64,000 bases of DNA from Malus domestica (taxonomy: Eukaryota; Streptophyta; Magnoliopsida; Rosales; Rosaceae): assembly GCF_042453785.1 (NCBI RefSeq), contig NC_091669.1:12412501-12476500 (forward strand). Reading direction: 5' to 3'. Positions 33,933-45,480 of the stretch are shown here, in pieces. The notes beneath the pieces were generated by a model. It was not told the origin of the DNA. It did no database searches and saw only the letters and a program-made list of their open reading frames with translations. The translations under genes and the position numbers were made by a program. Numbering within the stretch: the stretch's first letter is position 1; the number at the start of each line of letters is the position of its first letter.

Positions 33933-34114
33933 TGTAGAAACTGTTGAAGAAGATATTTCTCATTCATTTCTTAATTGACAGTACACAGAGATATATATAG
34001 TCACAAAGACTCTTTACATAAGTGACCTTATCTTCTACAACTAATTACACAAATACCACAACTAACTATTTACTGTTGTAACTAAATTGTGACTGGTTTA
34101 GGTCTCTCAATACA
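33933..34114 (-). repeat. Copia B 5' LTR
   Basis: 182 bp, the partner of 29218-29399. Confidence 0.9.
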
Positions 34115-34641
34115 AGGTAGTATTATTTCTTCTTACATTTATGATAAATTGATGCTGCGTGCATTTCTTCTCTAAGATTCTGCAGTGAGTTCATTTTGTG
34201 CACATTTTACGCAGTTTTATGGGAAGATTGTTCCGGCATGCTTTGGAGGACTCAAGACCGCATTATGTTCTTATTAACTTATTGTCAGTGTGCTTGTATA
34301 TGTTAGACCCTACGAGGCTAAATTCGAGAACATATGAGAATTTCGGTGGACTTCAAATTACTCATGGATCTGTAGATACTGCTAATTCCGAGACTGTTGT
34401 TGGCATGCTGGAGATCGTAGGTAAAGTTAACTCCTTAGTTTGGTCATTTGGTACGTGGTACTTGCATTCAGTTAGGTTGGTGCTCACGACTACTTGCATT
34501 ATGTTTTCGGTTTTAATTTTAAATTAGTGCGGTCTGATCTTTCCTTGATCCCACATGGGATTAAACAAAAACCTGTAATGTAATGAGGCTGCCGTTGTAT
34601 TTTCATAATATTTTCTGGAACAAATTGCTTTATTTTAAGAT

Positions 34642-34876
34642 TAATTAGTTACTTTCAGTTTTTTTATGAGCTTTGAATTATTCGAGCTCTGGACTGCAAA
34701 TTGGTTATGGTAGCTATTTTGAATGAAGCGTAAAGGTGTGGCCTTCTAGGTGATGGTGGTTAATTAGTTACTTTCAGTTTTCTTATGAGCTTTGAATTAT
34801 TGGAGCTTTGTACTGCAAATTGTTTATGGTAGCTATTTTGAATGAAGCATAAAGGTGTGGCCTTTTAGGTGATGGT
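34642..34876. repeat. Tandem duplication, about 117-bp unit
   Basis: TTAATTAGTTACTTTCAGTT through AAAGGTGTGGCCTT occurs twice in a row (34642-34758 and 34760-34876) with about seven differences. Non-coding. Confidence 0.85.
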
Positions 34877-35337
34877 TGTTTAGTATAACTATAAGCAGCA
34901 TGACTATATTATTTGCTACTAACTGAGAGAGTGCACCTACAATTCAAGCCCTTAATGTGTTCTTTATTTTTTTAATTGAAAATCATGTTTTTGTACCCTA
35001 TGTTTCCACCTTTAATTAAGGAAGTGGTGAGGTGTTGGATTGGCTACTGATGTGTTATCTGATTCAGTGTTTGGGTGATGCCTAAATCAGTTGTGGCTCT
35101 TGCTGATTGTTCACATGTTCTCAAGCATAAATCAATAAATCTAGAAAAAAAGCATTTTCTTTGGTACCTGTACACAGTTGAACTTTTTTTTTTTTCATAA
35201 TATTTTCAGCTGGTTCTTTTCCGTGATTTCAGAAATTGAGGATCCATTTGAAAGACAGTAGTACCTATAGAAAATAGGGTTTAGGTACTTTTAATCACAA
35301 TCCCTGCCTTATGCTTTCATAATTCATCATTCCAGCA

Positions 35338-36413
35338 TTGTTTTCTATCTTAATTCTTAACCCTTGACAAAATCACGTAGAATTCATATTCTTTGGAATG
35401 ATTCAAAATGATATCATGTGAAGAAGTTTCATCACTGCTTTGATATCGTGACTTTCAATGTGCTTAAGAGCTTATGTGCAGTTGCATTTTTCTCTGTGCA
35501 CTGCAGTTGATATCATGACTTTCAATGTACAAGTTTGATGGTTTTAAAATTTTAATTGTGGAAATGGGTTGAATTGATTATGTTATTAATTTAGCCTAGA
35601 AAGATTGAAGACTTTGTGTTTATGCTTGCAAGCTTGGTTTTTGAGAGGTTTTTGGTCAGGGAATTAATTTTGTGTTTATGGTTCATGTATTATTAAAGTT
35701 TTTGTATAGTTTTATATTGGGTTGCAGATGCTTTGGAAGTACAAGAATTTGTGCTTTTGTGGATACGAAGAATTTGTGCGTACTGAACTTGATAATGAGT
35801 TGCCGATAGATAACAACCCTGTGTAGTTTGTCGGAGTTTAGAGCGAGTTCATTGAACTCTTTAACTCAAACCTATAGAAATAGCGTTGTTTTCTATCTTA
35901 ATTTTTGCATCAGTTGTTACCCTTGACAAAATCACGTAGAATTCATATTCTTTGGAATGGTTAAAAATGATATCATGTGAAGCAGTTTCATCACTGCTTT
36001 GATATCGTGACTTTCAATGTGTTTAAGAGCATATGTGCAGTTGATATCATGACTTTCAATGTACAAATTTGATGGTTTTAAAATTTTAATTGTGGAAATG
36101 GGGTTGAATTGATTATGTTATTAATTTAGCCCAGAAAGATTGAAGACTTTGTGTTTATGCTTGCAAGCTTGGATTTTGAGAGGTTTTTGGTCAGGGAATT
36201 AATTTTGTGTTTATGGTTCATGTATTATTAAAGTTTTTGCCTAGTTTTATATTGGGTTGCGGATGCTTTTGGAAGTACAAGAATTTGTGCTTTTGTGGAT
36301 ACGAAGAATTTGTGTGTACTGAGCTGGATAATGAGTTGCCGATAGATAACGGCCCTGTAAGTTATTGGAGTTTAGAGCGAGTTCACTGAATTCTTTAACT
36401 CAAACCCATAGAA
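35338..36413. repeat. Tandem duplication, about 0.54-kb unit
   Basis: Unit 1 is 35338-35885 and unit 2 is 35886-36413. Shared landmarks are TTGACAAAATCACGTAGAAT, GATATCATGTGAAG, and a coding-like stretch TTTGTGCTTTTGTGGATACG. The units differ by small gaps and scattered substitutions. Each contains a 30-codon open stretch after a GTTGC(A/G)G acceptor-like site (reads MLWKYKNLCFCGYEEF in unit 1) that I cannot identify. Confidence 0.85.
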
Positions 36414-36820
36414 ATCTATGAACTCTGCACCAGAATCCAGTGACCTTGATATGGACACTTGGACACCTATATATATGTAAGTTATTGTAAATATTTTAGA
36501 CATTGTAAATGTGGTTGTAAATAGATTTTCACATTTATGTAAATATGTTAGTCATTGCAGTTTCTGGTCTTTTTTTACTGAAATTGTTTTGGTCCCTGCC
36601 ACTAAACTCTGATTTCTGCTATTAATTGCTGCTGAAATGTGACTTTTGCTATTAATTTTTTACCCTTTATATTTATGTTGCTTTTGGATTCCATTCGAAT
36701 TAAATAATGTAGTTAATCTTGATATGAATTCTCTCTGCAACAATAGTTAGGGATTTTAGTTTAAATTATTACTGATTTGTTCTTGATCTGGCATTGAATC
36801 TTTCTTAATTTGGACTGCAG

Positions 36821-36874
36821 GTGGTTCTGATGCGAAGGAGAAGCTGTAAGAGGTTATGATCTTGCTGCAACTAG
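36821..36874 (+). pseudogene. Possible AP2-domain exon fragment, frameshifted
   Basis: After a TGCAG acceptor the reading starts GGSDAKEK. After a one-base shift it continues AVRGYDLAATRY, which resembles the YDLAALKYWG core of an AINTEGUMENTA/AP2 DNA-binding repeat. Only about 18 codons are present. The match is short and needs the frameshift, so it is tentative. Confidence 0.35.
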
Positions 36875-36879
36875 GTACA

Positions 36880-38809
36880 ACTGTTCTTCAACTCATATAA
36901 ACTTTATGGTAGGGTTCAAACGGTTAAAGAGTTTTATGATTTTGTAAAAGCTTTTTTGCAGCAGAAGCTTGGTCTTTTCGTATTTGCGTATGGGTTTCTT
37001 GCTAACTGATATGACTTAGGAATTCTAAATGCAGTTGCATTTTACAATATACAACTTCAGTTAGTATCAGTTTCTTAATGAGTGGCATGTGAATTCTTAA
37101 TTTAATTTCGGAAGGAGATCTGTTTAAAGTTGGTGCTATGTGATGAATTTAGCATTCGGTATTTTATTATATACTGGTGGTGAACATTTTTAGCATATTG
37201 GTTGAGAAAGATTTATCATTTTCTATAAAATAAATCTTCATTCTCACCATGTTGTTGATGTTTTTTGTAATTTGAGTTTATAGTGCTTCTAAATGCTGTT
37301 TTAATTTAGAAATTTGAATAATTGTTTTAATTTCGGTTAATGCAAGATTTTAAATTTGTGATGATCATTTTCATATTCCTATAAATTTTGAGAGAAAAAA
37401 GCATGTGAAAAACCACATTAGTCTAATTATGGCTAGGATAAAAAACCATGTGATAAACTATGGCTTTTCAATTATTTTATCATGCATCTATAAACCAGAA
37501 TTTCGATTAGCAAAATAAAATTTCTCACATACCTGTAGTTTTCTTGCACTTCTCTCAACTTTAGACTCTAGCAGATGATCCTATTAGTCTTTTTCTTTGC
37601 ACTTCCAATCTTGCCTGTTATTACACCGTTGCCTAAGTGTACCACACAGAACAAAACGGATTCCTACAGCTCCTTAAACTATGCATTAGGAGATTTTCAC
37701 AACCACACTAAGAATGAATAGGATATGATTAGAACTTCTGAAGACTGGGTCTTTCAAATAATATATTCAGCTTTATCCAATTCAATTTAAAACGTACAAT
37801 CCCCGAATCTGAAAGATGTTGAGTGTATATCTTTCATCAACATGAAAACTTCTCTTCCCCATAAATTGTGCTACTTCTGTAATTAAGGTGGAAGAGAAAT
37901 AGAATTGCCAAAACACTACTACGTCGTCGGGTCTAAATCTTTAAGACACGGTTAGGTTGATTTAGGAAAAGTTTAGGACAAAGTTAAGTCTTCGTTCTTC
38001 AAAAATCAGAAAGGTGACAATGTAGTAAGGGTGTAAAAGTTGCCCAAGATCAAGCAAAAAGAGGAATACATTCAACATTTACACACTAAAATAGGCCAAG
38101 AGTGAAAACCAACCAGCAAAGATTATGGTATTTCACTAATTTAAACATAAACCAGCTTTGAGAGTGATACTCACCCATTGTCAGTTTTCCTTGCAAGCAT
38201 ATTTTCTACCCAAAGTTTCCCAAACTGTTCTCCAACCGCTGAATCGGCATATCTTTCCAACTTCTAATAGTCTCTGGTGCTAGAACATCTTCTAACTTCA
38301 TTCTAAAAAAATAGATTCATAAGTAGAGACTAGAAGCAGGTAAGTAAACAATTTAATGAAGAGGAAATTCAGAAGTATAACCAAATAAACCACAATCCAA
38401 CTTTCGCGTACCCTCCGGCGTAATTTAATATCAGAAACTGTCTCCTGAATATAGAAAATTAATGGATCATTTACATAAAACTCACAAATTATGAGTGTTA
38501 TTGCATATGCACATACTGCTCCTAAATCCTTATCAATCAGTATAATTTGCTTTTGGAAAACTAAGTTTAATTCTGGATAGAGGTAGGTAGGGATTAATTC
38601 TGAGAATCATTACCCTATGAGGATATTCACAGTTAATGGTGAAAGTTATTTTATTTTTTAAATTATCTCATGAATAATCTGTTGAGGGAGATGATAGTTT
38701 TCTTAAAAATAGCATCAGAGGGGAAAATGGATATTGAATTTTTGGGTGGTTTGTTTCTGCATTTGCATCTTTCTGATTTTTCCTTTGCTGTGTGCTAATC
38801 TATTATCAG
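36880..38809. other. AT-rich non-coding DNA between gene fragments
   Basis: I see no exon, repeat with defined ends or RNA gene. It presumably forms intron or spacer of the gene-fragment block. Confidence 0.4.
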
Positions 38810-39099
38810 AGTAACGTTTACAATTACCTTGGGCAGTTTTATACTAAACTGGAGGAAAAGATACATGCAAAGGAGATGGAGAAGAATAATTTGCAAGCCA
38901 AGCATGAGGTGGTATTCAATCAATGGTGGTCAACTGAAACCTGTGTGTGCAAGTACATTCTTATTATGAATGTTGTCTGTTCTTTTACTGGAAACTCTAG
39001 AAGCTGACATTAGGATGTTCAGGAAGAAACTGACTTAAAACAACTCCAATGCCAATCTTCTATCAAGAGCCTCCACCTCCTAAAGCGGACATGAAGAAG
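38810..39099 (+). pseudogene. WVD2-like / TPX2-family exon fragments, frameshifted
   Basis: Exon piece 38810-38908 reads FYTKLEEKIHAKEMEKNN, the KLEEK motif region of the TPX2 domain of WAVE-DAMPENED2-like microtubule-binding proteins. The next piece (39001-39099) starts ADIRMFRKKLT, and its continuation MPIFYQEPPPPKADMKK is found one base out of frame after an in-frame TAA. Acceptor AG and donor GT lie at the expected sites. In intact relatives these two exons are adjacent in the protein. With only two exons and a frameshift it is a fragment. Confidence 0.75.
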
Positions 39100-39451
39100 G
39101 TATTCTTTTTTTCTTTCAAAATCACGGCATGATGTATATTATTTTGTTCATGTGCGATTTCCAGTTCTCTGGTGAATCTAATTTCATGCTTGAGTTTGGA
39201 GAACTTTTAATTTTTGTCATATATAGAAAAGTGGTGTGGCTTTTATATGATTGGTTGACAAATAATGCTTTTAGCACTAACTTCTCTCTCACTGAGCCCT
39301 AGCTCAACCCCTCATCCGCCGCCATTATCCTGCACCCTCCACTGCCCGCACTTCGAATCATAACTCTCAGCTCAAATCCTTTTGTTTTTTTTTTCTCATA
39401 ATTATTGTTCGACTTGATTTAAATTTTGTTTTATGTTCGGTGTATAATCAG

Positions 39452-39955
39452 GTGCTCCGGGTCTACGCACCAATTCAATCTCCACCATCCGGTCATGGTC
39501 GATGAGGCGACAGAGTTCTTCAACACAGTTGGAGTCTCAGATTTCACTTTGACAGTTGCAAATTGGTGCTTTACTTAACCTTTTTTTTCCTCTTAATTTC
39601 ATAAAGTTTAGGCCTTTTCTTAAAATTTAAATAAAAAGAAATATCTTTCTGGTATTGGTTAGTTTTGTTCTTGATATTATCTGGGTTTGGTGTTAGTGGG
39701 GATGGCGGTGTCGTGCAAAGTTAACCGTTCGTGGCTCACCGGAAAACTCCCTGATTGGGCTTTATAAGGAGGGAACTCATAATGTAGTAGATATTCCTCA
39801 ATGCAAAGGTCCCAATCCTATTGACTTTATACTTGACGTTTAATCCTTGGATTAGTGTTAAATTCTATATATTTTTTGTTTAATTTGTGTTTTCTTTTCT
39901 GTTTTTGCCACTCATCGTCCAAGTATAAATGATGTTGTGGAGCTGCTTAAACAAG
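39452..39955 (+). pseudogene. RlmD/TrmA-type RNA (uracil-5-)methyltransferase gene fragment
   Basis: Three consecutive exon-like pieces read the N-terminal part of a plant rRNA/tRNA m5U methyltransferase. They are 39452-39565 (contains DEATEFFNTVGVSDFTLTV and ends ...AN), about 39697-39808 (WRCRAKLTVRGSPENSLIG, ending KEGTHNVVDIPQCK) and about 39908-39955 (PSINDVVELLKQ). The second piece follows a TTAG acceptor that would give the wrong phase for the family's W-G-W, so the acceptor has probably mutated. The catalytic SAM-binding C-terminal half is absent. A fragment, not a working enzyme. Confidence 0.75.
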
Positions 39956-40567
39956 GTCCCTTTTTGGTTATTAAAACTCAATGTTACCTGTTTTCATTTC
40001 CAGTTTTTGAGTCTTTTATTTGTTTGCTTGCTGCAATTATTCAACTTATGCCACTAAATATTTGTTTCCTTCTATTTTGTCCTCTGCATTAACTACCATT
40101 TGGATCATGTGAATGACAACTTTCATGCATATTTCGAATAATGAGAGGTTTATTGCTGTTAATCTTTTGATCACTGTGTATGTTGCTAATTTACCTTCTC
40201 AAACAACTTACATGTAAACATTGATATATAAAACTTATTTATATGTTAATAGTATGGTTTCTTTACTTTTGAGTTTGGTTGAACAACAACATTTTCTACT
40301 TTCTAGAGTTCATCCTCTTTATTTTAGCCCAGGCCGTCCTTAATCTACATATATGCAATGTGTAAAATTACATATGTTCTTAAGAATGAACCTGTTTTGT
40401 TCCATCATTTTCTTAAGGATTATAATTTATATAGAATTTATAAGTTTTCTCTCTTTCGGGCTCTTTCAGGTTGCTTTATGTTTCGGATTAATTGGATTTA
40501 GCATTCTTCCCAAGCTTTGATAATTGTTTAATTTCTAAGTTTTGTTTAATGCATGGTTGATTTACAG

Positions 40568-40656
40568 TTTGACATTCTCGACGATGATGATAATGGAGTT
40601 CAGGATTATGATTCGCCCCGAACAAGGACGGATATGCTATCTATGCCAACAAGGGG
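40568..40656 (+). pseudogene. Exon-like fragment, unidentified acidic peptide
   Basis: Between a TTTACAG acceptor and a GTAAGG donor the frame reads FDILDDDDNGVQDYDSP and then RTRTDMLSMPTR. It looks like a real exon, but I do not recognise the protein. It is the last coding-like piece before the Helitron-like end. Confidence 0.35.
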
Positions 40657-40932
40657 GTAAGGTGAGATATAGTTTTCGTCATGTCTTTAGTAGCTAGGCA
40701 TTTTTCAAGGACTTTTAATTGCTGCTGCATTGTTGAATACAATAAGAATGATACGATAAACCAGAGAGGGAGTCATCAGCTTATGGATTGTTAACACATC
40801 CAAAGTGTTGTAATCTTTTTGCTACTTAAACATGTTAAGAATCTATATTCATCTTAATGTATTCATAATTGTGTTGAATTTATTCAACTTAAATGTGTTT
40901 TATTCATTCGATTATGCCTGAAACAGCTGGTT

Positions 40933-40961
40933 CCGCAGCAACGTGCGGACGTAATTTCTAG
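40933..40961 (+). mobile_element. Helitron-like 3' terminus
   Basis: A short hairpin CCGCA-GCAACG-TGCGG (40933-40948) is followed by 13 bases ending in CTAG, then T. This is the form of plant Helitron 3' ends: a GC-rich palindrome about 10 bp before CTRR, with T in the host. All gene fragments to its left are on the plus strand. No confident 5' TC terminus was found, so only this end is annotated. Confidence 0.6.
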
Positions 40962-41261
40962 TTAGTTCAATTTCGGTGTTTTCATCTCCAATTTATTTTC
41001 ACATAATTGAAATCAAAACACACTTAGCTCATATGGCATCAAATCAAAACACACTTGGTACTGAGTAACACTGCTTCGAACACACTTTGTTATTCCTCCT
41101 CTGGAATCTCTTCTTCACCAGGCATTGGACCTCCTCCCATCGTCAACTGTCAGTGCACGTCAGCAGCGCAGCCTTGTCTCCATCACTGTTTTCACTTGAG
41201 TCAGTATTATCGATGCCTTGCCCTCTAAGTTTCTGCCAAAATGCAAAACACAATAACTGCA
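40962..41261. other. Spacer between Helitron-like end and ABCE pseudogene
   Basis: No feature is recognised apart from downstream sequence read through by the stop-less ABCE copy. Confidence 0.4.
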
Positions 41262-42246
41262 CTATGTATCAAGATGCCATGAATATACAGCATAAACAGA
41301 GGAAAATCGGGCATTAGTGTTGGAATGAGTAAACCGTACCTGACCCGTTTGGGGTCTGAGGCTTAGTCGAGTCTTGTCCCATGGAGTCCCGCCCTTGGGG
41401 ACGGGCGGAGGGGACTTGTTAAAATCGTCCAAGTAATAATACGTCCCCGCAGCTTTTTGTTCCCTATCTTTGGTTGAGTTCAACTTGTTGATTCTCGGGC
41501 GATAATTAGTAGGATCACGTCTGAATGTGATATCCAGTTGCTGCATTTGCCACATTACAAAACTTACTCGGATTTATTCTTGTTTATGTAAAAAAACGTT
41601 AAAGACGAAAAGGTTGCAAGACTTACAGATAAGAAAAGGTTCATCCCGGTTAACAATGATCGAGGAGAAATGGCAGTACAATCAACTGCTGGCTTCCCGT
41701 CATAGACGATCACTCTATCTGCCAGGTACGTAGCCATAATGAAATCGTGCTCAACCACAAACGCACTTTTCTTCGCATGGAGGATAAACCTCTTTATGAC
41801 TTTTGCAGCGACGATGCGCTGCTCAGAGTCAAGGTACGCGCTTGGTTCGTCAATCAGATAGATATCTGCAGGCTGTAATATGAAGCGAAAAATAAAGACA
41901 TACGTTATAAGATTCCATAAGTAAAAGCAGATGACGCATCATAAACTTGATCATAAATTAAAACTGGTTACCTGTCCAAGGCATAGACATAAAGCAACCC
42001 TTTGCATCTCTCCACCGGAGAGTTTCTCAACTTTTTGATCCAATAAATTTCGATTTGGAGAGGCTTCATCACGTCTGTCACAAACTGCTGATGAGCGAAT
42101 ATTGTTTGGAAGCCAGTCCTTGACAGTTAGTTTGGACTTTGGACTAATTTTCTGAGGCTTGTAAGAAACTTGAAGATTTGGCATCTCCAAATCAGCATCG
42201 GGTTTCAGTATACCAGCCTACAATTTGAACGAGTACAATGACTCTA

Positions 42247-42860
42247 CACAACAACAACAACAACAAAGCCTTTTCCCACTAAGTGGGGTCGGCTATATGA
42301 ATCCTAGAACGCCATTGCGCTCGGTTTTGTGTCATGTCCTCCGTTAGATCCAAGTACTCGAAGTCTTTTCTTAGAGTCTCTTCCAAAGTTTTCCTAGGTC
42401 TTCCTCTACCCCTTCGGCCCTGAACCTCTGTCCCGTAGTCACATCTTCGAACCGGAGCGTCAGTCGGCCTTCTTTGCCCATGTCCAAATCACCGGAACAG
42501 ATTTTCTCTTATCTTTCCTTCAATTTCGGCTACTCCTACTTTACCTCGGATATCCTCATGCCCAATCTTATCCTTTCTCGTGTGCCCACACATCCCATGA
42601 AGCATCCTCATCTCCGCTACACCCATTTTGTGTACGTGTTGATGCTTCACCGTCCAACATTCTGTGCCATACAACATCGTTGGCCTCATTGTCGTCCTAT
42701 AAAATTTTCCCTTAAGCTTCAGTGGCCTACGACGGTCACATAACACGCCGGATGCACTCTTACACTTCATCCATCCAGCTCGTATTCTATGGTTGAGATC
42801 TCCATCTAATTCTCCGTTCTCTTGCAAGATAGATCCTAGGCAGCAAAAACGGTCGCTTTT
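42247..42860 (-). mobile_element. 5'-truncated RTE 3' fragment with tail
   Basis: The minus-strand frame (42860-42480) encodes the RTE C-terminal region, with [20 protein letters not shown] and [19 protein letters not shown], closely similar to the end of the long ORF at 46564-49722 but with several differences. It includes the 3' UTR and short TTG tail that the long copy lacks. Confidence 0.85.
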
Positions 42861-44299
42861 TGTGATCTTCGCTAGATTGCTCCGGTCATTAGTGTGGATA
42901 AGTATATAAATAAATAGAGATAGGAAAGCAAACACAAGATGTACGTGGTTCACCCAGATTGGCTACGTCCACGGAATAGAAGAGTTCTCATTAATTGTGA
43001 AGGGTTTACACAAGTACATAGGTTCAAGCTCTCCTTTAGTGAGTACAAGTGAATGATTTAGTACAAATGACATTAGGAAATATTGTGAGAGAATGATCTC
43101 GTAATCACGAAACTTCTAAGTATCGGAGTGTGGTATCGTCTTGACTTGCCTTATCTGTCTCATAGGTAGATGTGGCATCTTCTCTGGAAGTACTCTTCCT
43201 CCATCCAGGGGTGGTATCTTTAACTGGTGGAGATGCACAAGGTAATGTATCAATTTCACTTGAAGCTTACTTGTAGTTTCAGGCTTGGTCAAGCGCGATA
43301 CAAACCATGTAGTAGGAGTCCCCCAAGTCGCCGAGCTAGGGGATCTGCTGAAAGAGGTGACAGACAAGGTAAGCAATCAGAGCTCCGGCTGATTGTTCAC
43401 CTTCTCCCCATCTTGCAGCAGCATGAAGGATAAAGAGAAGAAAAATGAGAAGAGATGATATGGGATACTTTTGCTTTTGAAGAAGTAACTTTCCACAGGC
43501 TTATTCTTGAACTGAGCTGGAGGGTTTTCTGGTTTCCTCCAGAGCCGACTGAAGAATTTGAGGGTCAAAACAAGTCCATCAAATCTAGAGTACGTTCGAC
43601 CCTGCTGATATGGGATACTTTTGCTTTTGACAGAGTAATGGATGTATCGGCACGTGTGCTGTTACGCTTGTCTCCACATGCTTCCTTGTATCATTCGCAC
43701 TTGCCCTATCTGTTCCTCAAGCAGATGCGGTATCTTCCCTGGAAACATAAGATGTTGAAGATGAGTACTCGAGAGCAATGCCAGGTAAGTAATCAGGTAA
43801 GGGGTTCCAGGCAGTCAGTTCCTGGTTGGAAGCTTGATTCCAAGTGCTGACTGATTGCTCTCTTTCTCCTTGTCTTGCAGGTAAAAACAAGGCCAAAGGA
43901 AAAGACAGGGAAAAAGCATGATATGGGATACTCTTGCTTTTAACCCTGATGATATGAGATATTCTTGCTCTAGTATAGCTTGTTTGCAGAGGTATTATCG
44001 GGGGGAAAGAAAGCTGAATATTTCGAAAGGCTTCGTTGGGAGTGCCCTCTCAGATATGAGAAAGGGTTGAGCATTTTTGCAGGTCTGCCTGTCCGTTGGG
44101 GATGGAGGTCGACATATATAGGAGTCTCCCTAACAACAAGTAGTAATGCTATTCCTTTACCCTGCTTGGTCATAGCACGGTAGTGGGAGCTGCCAACTTC
44201 ACATGTTTTAACTATGTCAGAGCACTTTGAAAAAGTGGTCTGTGGTATCTGGCTCTCGAGAAGTCTTCGACAGAATGCCCATAATTTCCGCAAAGCTGA

Positions 44300-45480
44300 G
44301 TGTGCGTATGACAGGTGCTGACAAGGCTAGAAAAGTAGGTGCCTCTTCGATTTCTGAGATCGGCCCTCGTGGTCTCTGAGCAGCCCAGCTTTTGAGAAAG
44401 CGAGCGTCTCTTCGATTGATTCGGAGAACGATGCATCTTCGATTTTTAAGAAAGCAATCATGCTGGGGGTCTGGCTCTCGAGATTCGGGGAGCAGTGTCA
44501 CTTCGATTTTTGAGAAAGTAATCATGTTGGGAGTCTGGCTCTGGAGATTCGGAGGGCGGTGCCTCTTCGATTTTGGAGCAAGCAATCTTGTTGGGAGTGT
44601 TTTCTCGAAAGTGAGTAAAGGTTGGACATGTTTGCTAGTCTACCTTGCCACGAAGCACAGAGGTTGACACACAGGGATTTTCCAATTATCCAGCAATGGT
44701 ACTGTTCCTTTACCCTCTCTTCGATTTTTGAGAAAGTAGTCATGTTGGGAGTCTGGCTCTCGAGATTCGGAGGACGGTGCCTCTTCGATTTTGGAGCAAG
44801 CAATCTTATTGGTAGTGTTTTCTCGAGTGTGAGTAAAGGTTGGGCATGTTTGCTAGTCTACCTTGCCACGAAGCACAGAGGTTGACACACAGGGACTTTC
44901 CAATTATCCAGCAGTGGTACTGTTCCTTTACCCTTGTGGGTAATAATATGGTAGCTAGACCTTCAAAATTTATGGGTCTAAACTTTGTTAGTGCTGTTTC
45001 TTTGCTATTCTTTTACCTTTCTTGGTCAGAGCGATATAGTGGGAGCTGCAAGCTTTACGTGCTCAATTTTGGCAGAGAACTTTGGCAAAGTTATCTGTGG
45101 TACCCATGAGCTATTGTTGCGTGTGGGAAGTGGGTGATTGAACAGTAAGATTCATGTGTTTTCTACTTCCTCAGAAGTTTTCGACAGAATGCCCATAATT
45201 TCCGCAAAGCTGAGTGTGCGTGTGACAGGTGCTGACAAGGCTGGAAAAGTAGGTGCCTCTTTGATTTCTGAGATCGGCCCTCGTGGTCTCTGAGGAGCCC
45301 AGCTTTTGAGAAAGCGAGCGCCTCTTCGATTTCTGGGATCGGCCTTCGTGGTCTTTGAGCAGCCTAACTTTTGAGAAAGCAAACGCCTCTTCGATTTCTG
45401 AGATCAACCCTCGTGGTCTCTAAGCAGCCCAGCTTTTGAGAAAGCAAACGCCTCTTCGATTTCTGAGCAGGCGCCTCTTC
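44300..45480. repeat. Tandem and nested repeats with CTCTTCGATTT core
   Basis: A ~215-bp unit with GGAGTCTGGCTCT(C/G)GAGATTC, GCACAGAGGTTGACACACAG and TTTCCAATTATCCAGCA occurs twice (about 44520-44710 and 44740-44920). A ~60-bp unit built on CTCTTCGATTTCTG(A/G)GATC and AGCCCAGCTTTTGAGAAAGC occurs about five times (44340-44410 and 45240-45460). The repeats are non-coding on the plus strand. Confidence 0.8.

Larger units (their letters stand above)
29218..34114 (-). mobile_element. Ty1/copia retrotransposon B, recent insertion
   Basis: The LTRs of 182 bp (29218-29399 and 33933-34114) differ at one terminal position only. A purine tract (complement of CCCCCTCAAGC) abuts the 3' LTR, and the 5' LTR is followed by TGGTTTCATCGCC, a possible non-iMet primer site. 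CAAGG occurs at both outer borders; on the right it overlaps the last two LTR bases, so the target duplication is exact only within 2 bp. The full Copia domain order is present with three visible lesions. It is inserted antisense into the SAPS-like fragment at an exon end. Confidence 0.92.
28768..34420 (+). pseudogene. SAPS-domain (PP6 phosphatase regulatory subunit) gene fragment, split by copia B
   Basis: Three exons match the SAPS domain of plant SIT4/PP6-associated regulatory subunits. They are about 28768-28861 (ends LEKIAEKFSSW), 29122-29216 (SPEVLANTAETLCAVPRFAP, ending TKISSP) and 34215-34420 (contains GRLFRHALEDSRPHYVL and LSVCLYMLDPTRLNS). The last two join in phase across the split codon AG|T. 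The intron between them originally began GTAGTATT; copia B has inserted right at this donor. The remaining SAPS exons are not present up- or downstream, so this is a fragment and not a functional gene. The large insertion would also disrupt splicing of that intron. Confidence 0.82.
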
